A stretch of DNA of 64,000 bases from Anthonomus grandis grandis. Lineage: Eukaryota; Arthropoda; Insecta; Coleoptera; Curculionidae. The translations under genes and the position numbers were made by a program. Under the pieces are notes generated by a model that worked only from the letters and a program-made list of their open reading frames with translations, ran no database searches and was not told the origin of the DNA. This document shows positions 23,046 through 33,600 of the stretch, piece after piece. Position 1 is the stretch's first letter. Each line of letters opens with the position of its first letter. The stretch covers positions 43,331,131-43,395,130 of the forward strand of contig NC_065548.1 in NCBI RefSeq assembly GCF_022605725.1. Direction: 5' to 3'.

Positions 23046-24141
23046 ATGGAATACACTTTTGCTGACCTAACAGATATGCTTCTTGTGTATGGTGAGGCCC
23101 GTTGCAACTCTCGAGAAGCCGAACGAATTTATCGTCGAAAATTTCCCAATAGGCAACATCCCAGCAGAAAAATATTTCCAAATATCGAAAGGCGAATACG
23201 AGAAACTGGTACATTGAGTGTAACACGGCCTGATGTTGCTCCCAGAAGAACTGCCCGAACTGTGGCTGCCGAGGAGGAAATTTTGGAAAGAGTGGAAAAT
23301 GCACCATTCGTTAGCACTCGTGAAATAGCTAATGCTATGGGAATTGGACACAGTTCAGTCTGGAGAATATCGCATGAGCAGCTGCTGCATCCCTACCATT
23401 TGCAAAAAGTCCATGCATTGATTCCAGCCGACTATCCACTCCGTGTTTTTTTCTGCCAGTGGTATCTTCGTAGCCTTATAAACAATCCACAGTTTAATAG
23501 GAACATTTTATTTTCCGATGAAGCGTTGTTTACCAGAAATGGATATTTTAATAGCCATAATTATCATGTTTGGCATGAAGAAAATCCTCATGCAACGCAC
23601 GTTACAGGCCACCAGCAGCGTTTTCATCTATATCTGGGCATCTATATCTCACCATATCTGGGCAGGAATTGTAGCTGATCAATTGATTGGCCCATTTGTA
23701 TTACCACCGCGCTTAAATGGGGATGTTTACTTAGATTTTTTACGCAATACTCTTCCAGGACTCCTAAAAGAAGTTCCATTAAATAGCAGGCAGAAAATGA
23801 TATTTCAGCATGACGGTGCACCGGCTCATTTTTACCGAGAAGTAAGAAACTATTTGGATGAAGCTTACCCTGGACGATGGATAGGTAGAGGAGCACCCAT
23901 TGCATGGCCTCCTCGCTCACCAGATCTTACATCTTTAGATTTTTTCCTTTGGGGTTACCTAAAAAACCTTGTTTATGCTACCCCCGTGGAAACAGTGGAA
24001 CAATTACAGCAAAGAATTTTTGATTCTTGTCGGACTATTCAGAACACTGCAGGTATTTTCGAACGAGTACGACAAAGTATGGTGAGACGGTGCAATGCTT
24101 GCATCGAAGCAGGAGGTTGTCAGTTTGAACATTTATTGTAA
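23046..24141 (+). pseudogene. DD41D mariner-type transposase, third copy
   Basis: ATG at 23046 (MEYTFADLTDMLLVYGEARC). An N-terminal HTH region is followed by the catalytic motifs LFSDEALFTRNG, FQHDGAPAHFY and SPDLTSLDFFLWG; 41 residues separate the second and third D. At 23625-23665 the phrase CATCTATATCTGGGCA is repeated in degenerate form, a short tandem duplication that shifts the frame, so the protein reads in two overlapping frames (to 23678 and from about 23640). Otherwise all motifs and the C-terminus (NACIEAGGCQFEHLL) are intact. It is about 365 residues in all, normal for the group. Confidence 0.9.
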
Positions 24142-24756
24142 TTTTGTTATCAGTGATTATTTTAACAAAAATGTATTCTCGTACCTACTAAGAAAATTGA
24201 GAAATAATGTATTATTCTAGAGAAAATTTTATTTGATGTTTTTTTTTAGTTTTCAAAAATAAACACACTGCGATACATTTTTGGATAATTCCTAAGCATT
24301 TTTATTTTTCCTTATGGAGTTCAGAGACAGACGTGCCGTGGTGCCGTATTGTAATTTTTTCTCAAAAACGAAGCGAGACACTAAAAAAAGTCAAGAGACC
24401 AAAAAGTTGTATTTTAGTGGGTTTTTTAAAATAATTAAATAAAAACCGCAAAAAAGTTGCAGGGTGATATTTTTTTCTACAAAAAGACAAAATACTTGCT
24501 CTATTGGTACGCCCCTGGAAATTTCGGATCGAATTTAATTGCTTCAGTAGATGTCTGATAATGGTTTAAATAAACTGTAAAAAATTCAATGAAATCGACT
24601 AACGCATTTCTAAGTTATTAATAAAAAACTTAATTTTTGGAAAAAAGTTGACACCCTGTATCTCGGAAACGAAACATTTCCGGACCCATGTTCATATAAA
24701 CTTTTTTTCTTATTTTGCTGAGCGGAATCTCCCCTAAGGTTTTGGCACCACAACTC

Positions 24757-25347
24757 AATCCCCAAGTATATCATATGAACACGCCATGGATCATATAGAA
24801 ACTACTGACAAATTATTTTATATACAAAATCAAAAAAAAATATGTTTATATTTCACACAAAAATTCGACACGAGTGATAAAGCCATTTACAAACCAAACA
24901 GTTTTATTAGAAGTCTTGAAACTGATTTTACCAAGACTATTGTCTTCATTGGTACCACTGGATTAGGAAAAACTCAATATGCTTTGGCACATTTCGAATA
25001 TCCTTTACATATTAGAGACCGAGAGGATTGGCGTCGTTACACTTCTCGTATAGATGGTATAGTGTTAGATGATTTAGACTTTCCTAGCTGGTCACCATTA
25101 ACATTTCTGAAATTGCTGGATATCGAAAATCCTATTACACAGTCAGTGAAATACGAAAGTGTTCGTATCAAACCAGGTACAAGAAGAATTATTTGTGTAA
25201 ATCATGAAGATTTATTATGGCCGAGAACTATACATGAAGAAACTAAAAAACCATTTAGATGATGAATATATAGGTTTAGCACAGAATGTAACTAATAATA
25301 TATGGGATGATACTAGGGAACATAAAATTGTAAATAAAAAACAATAA
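24757..25347 (+). pseudogene. rep: CRESS Rep, superfamily 3 helicase half
   Basis: The replication initiator of CRESS-DNA viruses has an HUH nickase followed by an SF3 helicase; only the helicase half is here. Walker A is GTTGLGKTQ (about 24952-24978), Walker B GIVLDDLDF (about 25055-25083), and motif C-like IICVNHEDLLWP ends the core near 25220. The frame is open from the junction at 24757; the ATG at 24786 is internal. The frame given ends at 25262; a neighbouring frame continues with EYIGLAQNVTNNIW to 25347, so a one-base shift near 25250 is likely. The HUH motifs are lost to truncation. Confidence 0.8.
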
Positions 25348-25363
25348 TAATAATAAAAATTTA

Positions 25364-26085
25364 TTATCCAATGGTTTTATCTTGTGTTTTCCTTTTTTTC
25401 CCTTCCTTAACATTTACAATTTCACTATTTAACCTTTTTACAGTCTCTAGAGTTGACGCTTTAGTTTGAGCCAATGGAGTAATAAAATAAAAAGCATTTT
25501 TCATTGATCTACCTAAACAATTAAAGTTAGATTGTAATTCACAAACATAACTTAATGTAAATTTCATATTTGTTATTCCTACTGGTAAATTAATTGCTCT
25601 AACTTGCCAAGTATAAGCAGGACAATCTAAAAATAATTTTGCCATAATTACAATTAGATGTATTACAAGTAGATGACAAAGGTACAATTGTATCTTTGTC
25701 ATCTACTTTCGTTTTATAATATAGTTCTGTCGCGTGAACATATCCAAATTGTTTAAAATCTAAATTTTGAGTTAAATTATTTAAGTCTGTTAAATTATAA
25801 TTTTGAATATCTCTAAGAGGTACTGTGCCATCTGGCAAATCAATTTACCTACGTCTAACTTGAAATACAATATTATCTAGTAATTGAATGCCACCACTTG
25901 AATCTCTTTCAGCTAAAACTAAGAAATTTTTAAGTTTTATTGAAATTGAATTAAATTTATAATAAGCATATAATTGAGCACTTGGACCAGAAGCAGATAT
26001 ATCATCTGCGGTACCTGGTACATCTTCATCAGACGGTATTCCCAAAACACAGTTTATTGGTATGTCATAAATTACAGAAGTTGTA
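25364..26085 (-). pseudogene. cap: CRESS capsid-like protein, broken
   Basis: Reads on the minus strand from the junction near 26085 to the stop at 25364, about 235 codons, converging on the Rep gene. The phrase YAYYKFNSISIKLKNFLVL and a following IVFQVRRR fit a jelly-roll capsid pattern of circo-like viruses (an aromatic YxxYKF turn, then a strand). One in-frame stop lies near 25847 and one frameshift near 25640, where the C-terminal part (SCLYLAS) ends and LFLDCPAYTWQVRAINLPVG continues in another frame. The N-terminal basic region is missing. The assignment rests on position, strand and pattern, not on a search. Confidence 0.6.
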
Positions 26086-26292
26086 TCAACACCCTGTATG
26101 TAAAAGGAAAAGATGTATGCAAATATGTAGAAAAGTATTTACTGAAACCTGTTATCGAAATTAAAGAGGATGTGGAGGAGAAGGAAAAAGAAGTGGAGAT
26201 GGAAAAAACTGAACCTTTATGCTTTTATCACTCTCGATCACAATGTTTTTGTGCACTTGTTAATGTATATTCTTTATATAACAAACTAAAGC

Positions 26293-26319
26293 CTATGTGT
26301 TATTAAAAATAACACATAG
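26293..26319 (+). terminator. 12-bp perfect hairpin over the stop codon
   Basis: CTATGTGTTATT (26293-26304), loop AAA, AATAACACATAG (26308-26319). It overlaps the TAA of the VDVQGF-type gene. It could act at the 3' end of the transcript or be a leftover of an inverted duplication; function is inferred. Confidence 0.5.
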
Positions 26320-26326
26320 CCCGGTA

Positions 26327-26625
26327 CATGTCTAATATGCAACCACCTGGTCGAACATATCGCAAAGACAACACTCCAACGACTGTTTTAACGGCGAAAA
26401 CCGGAATTCAGACTCGTTACCACCATTATTTTTTGCATGCGCCCTACTTCTTTTTTATTACAGGCGGCTCGAACTTATCGCGGAAACAGATCCTTTGACG
26501 GCGAGTCTTTTTCAGCGCTTTCCGGGTACGAAGCCATAAGTCACGAGCACTTCTGCCGAATTAGGGGAATGTCGAGTGATATAAAATGGTATGAGGTATT
26601 TAAAACCGTGGGTATGGCGAGCTAA
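26327..26625 (+). pseudogene. Unrecognised ORF pair between the two small genes
   Basis: ATG 26327 opens MSNMQPPGRTYRKDNTPTTV and about 40 further residues before decaying; a second frame at 26437 gives SGYEAISHEHFCRIRGMSSD and IKWYEVFKTVGMAS to 26625. The stretch is GC-richer than its neighbours. I do not recognise either part, and they may be one gene with a frameshift. Being between two members of the VDVQGF family on the same strand, it could be another gene of the same virus-like element. Confidence 0.3.
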
Positions 26626-26689
26626 CTATCGAAATATAAAAGTCTCCTAACAATTTCAATATAAAAAAAGTCCATTTCTTTGTAAGGAG

Positions 26690-27154
26690 ATTGCTATAAT
26701 TGATATGGAAAATGGTGACGTTTCTCATCATTTTGTTAAATTTCCATTTCCATTTCACTGGTTTCAACGGTTTGATGATAATGCCAGTTTTGGGCATTAT
26801 CATCAAACCGTTGGGAAAAAAATGGATTGGATAACAAGAAATCTACAAGGATTGCCTTGGGACTTTACTGACGTCAACTATTTTCCCTTGGAAGGTCTTT
26901 ATGCATTTTTAAAAGATACTATTAAACCAAATAGGACAGTGTATGTTAAAGGTTTAACAAAAAAAATGTGGTTAAGTAGTATAATTCCAAAGAATATTAT
27001 AGACTCGTTAGAGTTGGGTTGTTTAAATTTAAATTGTCTTATTAGTCAAAGTGGTCGTAAATACCACTGCAAAAAACATGTTTATAATAATTTAAGGTGC
27101 TCCAAGGAAAATGTTTATATTTTAATGGATTGGTATATGAATAAAATTAATTAA
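26690..27154 (+). CDS. Second member of the small YVKG protein family
   Basis: Open to the stop at 27152; the frame continues upstream of the ATG at 26705 (IAIIDMENGDVSHHFVKFPF), so the true start is uncertain. Shared with the gene at 22042-26306: the opening I-D-x-E/Q-G, HFVKFPFPF (HFVFKPPF), GLPWDFTDVNYFPLEGLYAF (CIPWYEGYTPVYEFSEIL), VYVKG and a C-terminal Cys/His-rich part (CKKHVYNNLRCSKENVYILM). Function unknown; a structure search would be the test. The middle (26765-26813) is a 21-bp inverted repeat that makes an odd protein segment (RFDDNASFGHYHQTVGKK), probably a mutation. Confidence 0.55.
   Translation: MAIIDMENGDVSHHFVKFPFPFHWFQRFDDNASFGHYHQTVGKKMDWITRNLQGLPWDFTDVNYFPLEGLYAFLKDTIKPNRTVYVKGLTKKMWLSSIIPKNIIDSLELGCLNLNCLISQSGRKYHCKKHVYNNLRCSKENVYILMDWYMNKIN
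26765..26813. repeat. Perfect 21-bp inverted repeat, 7-nt loop
   Basis: CAACGGTTTGATGATAATGC C and its exact reverse complement flank AGTTTTG inside the coding region. This is consistent with a templated fold-back mutation. Confidence 0.9.
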
Positions 27155-27367
27155 ATGTAAAATTAAAAACGTTTTCAAATTTGATGTTTTTAATCACTTG
27201 CTGTTTAAAATAATAGTTAATATAGGTACACTTGTTATTACTAATCAAATAAGTACATAAGAAATTTTTTTTTATTTGGTTTTATGTCCATTTAAAAAAA
27301 AAAAATAAAACAATGAATTTAATATCTTGATATTGGATATCTTTTCTAGTTAGATTAATAAAAATTT
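27155..27367. other. AT-rich spacer before the Gypsy-2 LTR
   Basis: 3' flank of the gene ending at 27154. No gene seen. The last bases AATTT (27363-27367) are the probable target duplication of the LTR element. Confidence 0.4.
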
Positions 27368-27600
27368 TGTTACAATGATTTTCCCCTGACTCCACCACTG
27401 GCGACATGGCGACATCTGGCGAATGGAATCGGTAGCAAGGCAAAGACAGAGAACCAACCGGGCGCGGCGAAGAGGGGATAGTCATATCGACAGCATTGAA
27501 CAAGCGTGTACTCAAGTAAATTCCTTGCGATTATTAGGCGATTTAATTTATACAAAAGGCGGAATAAATATACTGTTTGTTTCTAAAAACTTTGTTTATA
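27368..27600 (+). repeat. 5' LTR of Gypsy 2
   Basis: Paired with 35332-35564. It holds GGCG several times and a sense-strand open frame of no recognised meaning. A primer-binding site after the LTR is not obvious; the sequence there (AGATCAGAAGTGTGATCT) is self-complementary at its ends. Confidence 0.9.
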
Positions 27601-27646
27601 GATCAGAAGTGTGATCTGAGCTTGTGTGCTCCTGATCTTTACGGCG

Positions 27647-30566
27647 CACAGTGTTGCGCCTAATGGACAAAAGTCCAAAAATAAAAGTCGGTCGATAATA
27701 AAATTAAGTACCGTACTATTTACAAAATAGCTGCAGACACTTATCACAAATATTTTTTTTTTATAAAATGCGTGTAAACAACGCAACGGAGCTCCGAAAC
27801 TTTATCATTTAATTTGTTTATTTTGTCGCCATATAAAATACCCACACTTTAAAATAAGTATTTCTCCGGTTCTGTGCGTATAAGTAGAAAATATTATATT
27901 GTGTTATAGTGACCAAAGGTGCTTAGTTACATATAGGTATGTACTGATTTATACTCACTTATTTAATATATTAAATACTAAATAAATGAAAAAATAGCAA
28001 TATTTTAATATTAAGCTATCTTTGAGAAAACTTTAAAAAAAATGTCCGCATATGTCCTCGACAATTTTTTGTATATTAGTACCTCAACTAGTGTACTTTA
28101 TTACACTATGTTGTTTTCCTGCCCCAAACTGCCCCTTTTTTAGTTCTTAATTTTTTTAGATATGGCTTACACTATACCAAAAAGAGTTTTATTTGAAGAA
28201 TGGTTGGTAAGCAATCAAAATGATAAGGAAAAAAATATTTTTTTGAAAATCAAATCAATATTAAATCTTGATGAAGATATCTGCAGTGAAACAGAAAGCC
28301 ATTTAATTGACCAAAGTCATTTGTTTTGTATAAAAATGAAGGATTTATGGCAGAAAAGTCATCGAACCCGCAGCCAGTTAGAAAAAAATCACAGCCAATG
28401 GCTAAGTGGATCTATCACTGTTGATATAACTGAAGTTAACCAAGGGCCTTCACTTAGTCATGTCGAAGAAAGAAACTTAGTCGGAAGGCCTCGAAAATCA
28501 TTCGAAGACTCTTCTTTAAAAACAAAGAAACGGAGAGTAGAGCCTTTGCTAAAAAACTATACCGTTGAAGAATTGCGTTTCGCTACAGAACACTGTATGG
28601 ATTCTTCTAATGAAAAATTTTCTTCTGAAAAAAAATGTTTGAGTACTAAGCAAGCACTGGCTCTTTTTTATGATATTGATCTGTCAGTTAGAAAATACAA
28701 CACTTTACGTTCTGTTGTAAATGCGCTACATCCTGATTGCTTCCCGAGTTACCGTGCCTTACTGCAAACAAAAAAAAAAATATTTACCTAATAATATTAC
28801 CGTAACAAGAAATATCTGCAGAAGTTGGTCTTCAAGAATTGTTACAAAAAACAACAGACAGTATCCTTAATATTTCAAATTTAAATATTTGTCAAGTGTT
28901 CAATCTAAAACTTATTTGTAAGTGGGGTTTCGATGGCAACTCGGGACACAGTCTATATAAGCAAAAATTTGAATCGGCATCTAATACAGATGAATATATG
29001 TTTTTAACAGCATTGGTTCCAATAAAATTAGTTGATAGCTGCAATAATGTAATCTGGTCTAACCCAAAAACAAATTCTACGTTTTACTGCAGACCCATCA
29101 AGTTCGCTTTTATAAAAGAAAATCCTGAAGTTGTCGTCAAGAAGAAAATGCCATGGTTATGTCTGTAAACGAGTTGAAAGTTTATACTACTTCAATTGAA
29201 AATAAAGATTTAAGTATTTCCTACGAGATGATTTTGACTATGTTTGATGGAAGTATAGCAAATATTTTGTCCGAAACAAACTCATGTTCAAAATGCATCA
29301 TTTGTGGAGCCACTCCCAAAGAAATGAACTCTGATACGGTTTTAGATAAATCTCCAGTAACCCAAAACTATCGTTTTGGCATATCAACTCTCCATTGCTG
29401 GATCAGGTTCTTTGAGTGTTTGTTGCATATTGCATACCGGTTGCCAATTAAAACTTGGCAAGTGAAAGGCGCAGAAAATAAAGCAATTACAGAAAACACA
29501 AAAAGGACCATCCAGGAGAATTTTAAGAGCAAAATGGGTCTTACAGTTGATAAGCCAAAGCCAGGATATGGCTCCACAAATGATGGCAATACTGCCAGGC
29601 GTTTTTTTTAAAATCCTGTTTTAAGCTCTCAAATAACCGGAATCGATAAAGAACTAATTGAAAAATTTCATTTAATTTTAAGAATTTTGGCGTCTGGTTG
29701 TAACATCGATATAACCAATTTTCGCATTTTGCTAAATGACACTCGTAGGTTATACTTACATTTATATAGCTGGTACTATATGCCAAGTTCGGTGCACAAA
29801 GTTCTTGTGCATGGCTGTGACATAATTGATTTTTTTGAATTGCCTATTGGGCAACTTGCAGAAGATGCTTTAGAAGCAAGGCACAAAGAATTCAGAAAAA
29901 TCAGATTATGTAACAGCCGAAAAACTTCACGGGTAAATGCCAACACCGATATAATTTCAACTCTTTTACTGACCTCTGACCCAGAATTATCTTCTTATAG
30001 ACAATCTACTAAAAAAAATAAAAATATTTTGTATGATAATAAAATAAAAAAGAGTATATAATTATTGAGAATTCTCAGAACACACTGGTAGAATCTGTTT
30101 TTGGCTTAGAGCTATCTAGTTCCTCAAGTAGTGATGATGATCAGTCTGACTAGATTTTTGACTTATTTTTCTGAACTTTTTGTCATTTATGAAAAATAGA
30201 GGTAATGTAATATTTAGTACACTGAAGACTTGTTTTTTTTTTCAATATTTTTAAGCAAATACTTTTGTTTAATTTGTAGTGTGTAATATTTAGCATATAA
30301 TTATTGAAAGCTTGTTTTTTGAGCAAATACTTTTATTTTATTGTTTGTTATGAGACAAATATAAATTAATTCAGTTATTTTATTATTAATTGCTTTTCTA
30401 ATTTGGGCGAGGAAAGTTGTGAGCAAACTCTTCTTGTTATATTTTTAACATTATTTTAGTAAAAAACTTCAAAAGAGTTAAAAAAAAAAAAATACAAAGT
30501 TTACTTTTTTATTTTAACAGCTTATTTTAATTTTGTCCAATTACCCCTATACCACGCAACACTGTG
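27647..30566 (+). mobile_element. Transib/RAG1-like DNA transposon with 5-bp TSD
   Basis: Ends CACAGTGTTGCG (27647-27658) and its reverse complement CGCAACACTGTG (30555-30566); a second shared block TGGACAAAA lies inside each end. The flanking CGGCG occurs at 27642-27646 and 30567-30571. CACWRTG-type ends and 5-bp GC-rich duplications are the Transib signature, and CACAGTG is also the V(D)J recombination-signal heptamer. Length 2,920 bp. Inserted in the leader of Gypsy 2, between the 5' LTR and gag. Confidence 0.9.
28162..30152 (+). pseudogene. Transib/RAG1-like transposase, multiply frameshifted
   Basis: The ATG at 28162 opens 209 residues. The rest continues in pieces at about 28795-29150, 29140-29608 and 29611-30060, with a short acidic tail to 30152. 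Core phrases: WGFDGNSGHSLYKQKF (first catalytic D region), CRPIKFAF, LHCWIRFFECLLHIAYRL, NDGNTARRFF and VLVHGCDIIDFFELPIGQLA followed by EDALEARHKEFRK, which sits where RAG1/Transib proteins carry the last glutamate. The overall order matches the RAG1 core. Shifts lie near 28776 (a long A run), 28815, 29148, 29607 (T run) and 30060. Several are in homopolymers, so assembly error is a real alternative to decay. Confidence 0.75.
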
Positions 30567-30645
30567 CGGCGGTGTGATTTGGGGCGAAACTTGTGACGTT
30601 TGTTTTTGTTTACTTTTCTCGTGGTGTTGGTGTTTTTGTGTTGAT

Positions 30646-33600
30646 ATGGCGGATCAACATCAAGAAGAGGAGTTGGATTATGAGATGTCCGACTCTGGAT
30701 CCAACAGCAATGCTGGCGAGGGCGGCCCAGTGGCATCGGATGCACTACAGGCGAGTGTTACCGAGCAATTGCTGAAGGGCGGGCTGGAAAACAGCATCAG
30801 GAAAATTGTGGCGGCTGAAATGGCGAGGGCATTAAGCCAAACCCGGAAATCAGGTGAGGGCGTTCCTGTTAAACAGGGCGATAAGGGCGATAGGGCTGTC
30901 TCACTGTGTTCGGTTCAGTCTTCTGGGGTGGGTGCAAGGGCAGGTGGCGAAATCCTGGACCCTTTTGACCCAGATAATAAGGACTGTAACATAGTGAGGT
31001 GGCTCAGTAAAATTGATCAGTTGGGGCGTATCCATGGGTGGTCGGATTATGAGAGGGCCTATTTCATGCAGGCGAAATTGCAGGGCGGTGCCAGGGCGTG
31101 GTACAATAGGCTTGATCAGTTCGACCTCACATGGGAAAAGTGGAAAGCGAAACTGAACCAGGCTTTCCCAAGGGAGCATGATTTTGCTCAGCTCTTGAGG
31201 GAGATGATGGGGCGAGTTTTTGTCGAGGGCGAGACAATGACTCGTTACTATCATGACAAAATGGCGCTGATTGATAGGTGCGAAATCACAGGCAGCAAGG
31301 CGTTATCCTGGCTGATTGATGGGTTACCTCGGGCGTTGCAGGCGAATGCTAGGGCGTACAAGTGTTCGTCTGCAAATCAACTGTATACTGGGTTCCTTTG
31401 TTCGGTTGACAGGTATGATGCTAGTATGTCAACAACAGGCGTGGCGGATCTGAAGAGGCGAAATTCAGACCGTCAGGGGGTATCCAGTAAGGTGGTCAGG
31501 CAGGCGGCTGGGGCGGCATCTACGGCGATTAGGTGTTATAACTGCCAGGAGTTTAGAACTCACCTGAGCAAGAATTGCCCCAAACCTAAGGCGGAGAGGT
31601 GTCATGTCTGCAGTGGCGTTGGGCATGACAAGTACCATTGTCCCAGGAAAGACGGGGCGAATCGGGTGGGAGCTTTAGGAACGCAGGTCAACAAGGCGGG
31701 ACCAAAGAAGTTCCAGGTAAGGTTAGTTGAGAAAGTGGACAATGCATATAAAAAGAAGGCGATTGCCAAGGGTAGGGTGTCATTGAAGGCGTACATTGAC
31801 ACTGGAAGTGAACAGAACATTATTAGGCGGGATGTTCTGGACACTTTGGGTGATTTGGCGATCACCCCCACCTTGGTAACCCTTAAGGGTTTTGCTGGCG
31901 GTGTTACCACAATGAAGGGCGAGGTGGTGATTCCCGTGGTGATAGATGGCGTAGAGTTGGCGGTGAAAGCCCTAATTGCAGATTGTGATTTATCTGGCGC
32001 TGATTTACTTTTAGGGCAACCGGCGTTAGCCACACCAGATGTGCAGTTGACCGTACAGGGGGGCAAGGCGGTCCTCTCTCGCATCGAGACTGTACAGGAG
32101 TTTATTAGTAGAATCACTCTGGATGATGATGATCTGGAAGCTAAGATAACCAAAAGGGTGTTGGCGCTTCAGGATTTGGTTGTCCAGCCAGGCGAGTCTG
32201 CTGATATACTGGTGGTGGTTGAAGGTGCACATCTGGGCGAGAGGTGTTGGATACCAGCAAGGCGCTACGAAAATGGTGGTGCGATTGTGGCGACTGGTAA
32301 CCACATGCTTGATGGCGGTACCTCAGGCGTAGTGAGGGTCAGCAATGTGGGTACATGTGCGGTGAAATGGGCGACTGGACAGGTGATAGCCAGGGCGACA
32401 ATGGTTGGTCCTACTCTTTTAATGAAGCAAAGTCGGGTGAGTAATATTCGAACTGTGGCGCGTGAACTTGATTTAAGTAGTATAAAAGTAGGCGATATCA
32501 GTGAGATTGAAATGTGTCAATTGAAAGAGTTATTGAAGAAATGGGCGGTATGTTTTTCAACTGGCGAGGGTGATTTAGGTGTGACTAATTTAGGCGAAAT
32601 GAAAATTCAGTTGACATCTGATAAGCCAGTGGTGTATAGACCTTATCGTTTGTCTCATACTGAGAGGGCGTTAGTGCGAGATAAAGTACAAAACTTGATG
32701 GATGCAGGCGTGTTACAGGAGAGTGAGTCTGAATATGCGAGTCCTATTGTATTGATACCTAAAAAGACGGGCGATGTGCGAATGTGTGTTGATTATAGGG
32801 CGCTTAATTCAATCACAGTTAAAGATAGGTATCCTTTGCCTCGCATAGAAGACCAGCTTGACAAATTGGCGGGAAAATGTTATTATACAACATTAGATTT
32901 GGCGCAGGGTTATCATCAGGTTCCTATGCAGGAGGATTCTATTCATAAAACGGCGTTTATCACACCAGATGGACATTATGATTATAGGCGTGTTCCATTT
33001 GGACTGACGAATGCCCCGGCGATATTTCAAAAAGTGGTGAATAAAATGTTGCGAGGCGTGCAGCATGATGAGGTATTAGCATATATGGATGATGTTCTCT
33101 GTGCTTCTAAGACCGTCCTGGAGGGGCTTCGGTTATTAGAAAAAGTTCTGGGGTTAGTAGCTCAGGCGGGGCTTAAATTGAACTTGGCGAAATGTTCATT
33201 TTTGGCGACTTCTTTGGAGTACTTGGGTCATGAAGTAAGTGGCTCTGGAATTCGACCTGGCGAGAGGAAGATTATGGCGGTTCAATCTTTTCCTATTCCT
33301 ACTAATGTTCATGGTGTTAGGCAATTTATTGGATTGGCGAGTTATTTTCGTAAATTTGTTAAGGACTTTGCATTGATTGCAAGGCCTTTGACAGATTTAA
33401 CCAAGAAAGATGTCACTTGGCGTTGGACGAAAGAGCATCAAGAAGCATTTGATAAGTTAAAGGCGTTACTTATCGAAAGACCTATTTTGGCATTGTATGA
33501 TAGCATGGCGGAGACTCAGGTGCATACTGATGCTAGTAAATTGGGCGTGGCGGGCATTCTGATGCAGAAACAGGCGAGTGAACTTTGGCAACCAGTTGCT

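Larger units (their letters stand above)
24757..26087. mobile_element. Endogenous ambisense CRESS-DNA virus fragment
   Basis: 1,331 bp inserted into the right tip of the DD41D element. A Rep helicase reads on the plus strand and a capsid-like protein on the minus strand, tail to tail, the circovirus/cyclovirus-like gene order. The 5' ends of both genes and any origin hairpin are missing, so this is roughly the half of a circular genome opposite the origin. Both frames contain breaks, so this is an old or inactive endogenous viral element. No similarity to the viral unit at 60401 was noticed. Confidence 0.75.
22316..26096 (+). mobile_element. DD41D element with ~520-bp inverted repeats, split near its right tip
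   Basis: Left arm 22316-22842 and right arm 24236-24756 are reverse complements over about 520 bp. The left tip reads TAGGGTGTTTCAGAG after TA. The right arm stops at CCACAACTC (24756), about 10 bp short of the tip known from 5743; the missing AACACCCTG followed by TA is found at 26088-26098, right where the host gene resumes. So the element is complete but its last ~10 bp are displaced by 1.33 kb of inserted viral sequence. Confidence 0.9.
22042..26306 (+). pseudogene. VDVQGF-type small protein, split by nested insertions
   Basis: The first part, 22042-22313, starts MNFLIVDVQGFKLENQKFLP and contains SHFVFKPPFALDQ; it shifts frame near 22210 (then HCIPWYEGYTPVYEFSEIL). Coding resumes only at about 26098 with LYVKGKDVCKYVEKYLLKPV and ends with CFYHSRSQCFCALVNVYSLY at the TAA of 26304. 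The 3.8 kb between are a DD41D element that itself holds a CRESS virus fragment. I recognise the pattern (VDVQGF, HFVFKPP, YVKG, then a Cys/His-rich end) from uncharacterised insect proteins found beside family-B polymerase elements, but no function is known to me. A second member follows at 26690-27154. Confidence 0.65.

Noticed and set aside
28104..28113. CACTATGTTG as the left end of the Transib element
   Set aside because: The 5-bp flanks do not match the right side. The end at 27647 has a longer match (CACAGTGTTGCG) and a perfect CGGCG duplication.
31602..32153. 183-codon open frame on the minus strand inside gag-pol
   Set aside because: Antisense shadow of an intact, domain-rich gene; no recognisable features of its own.
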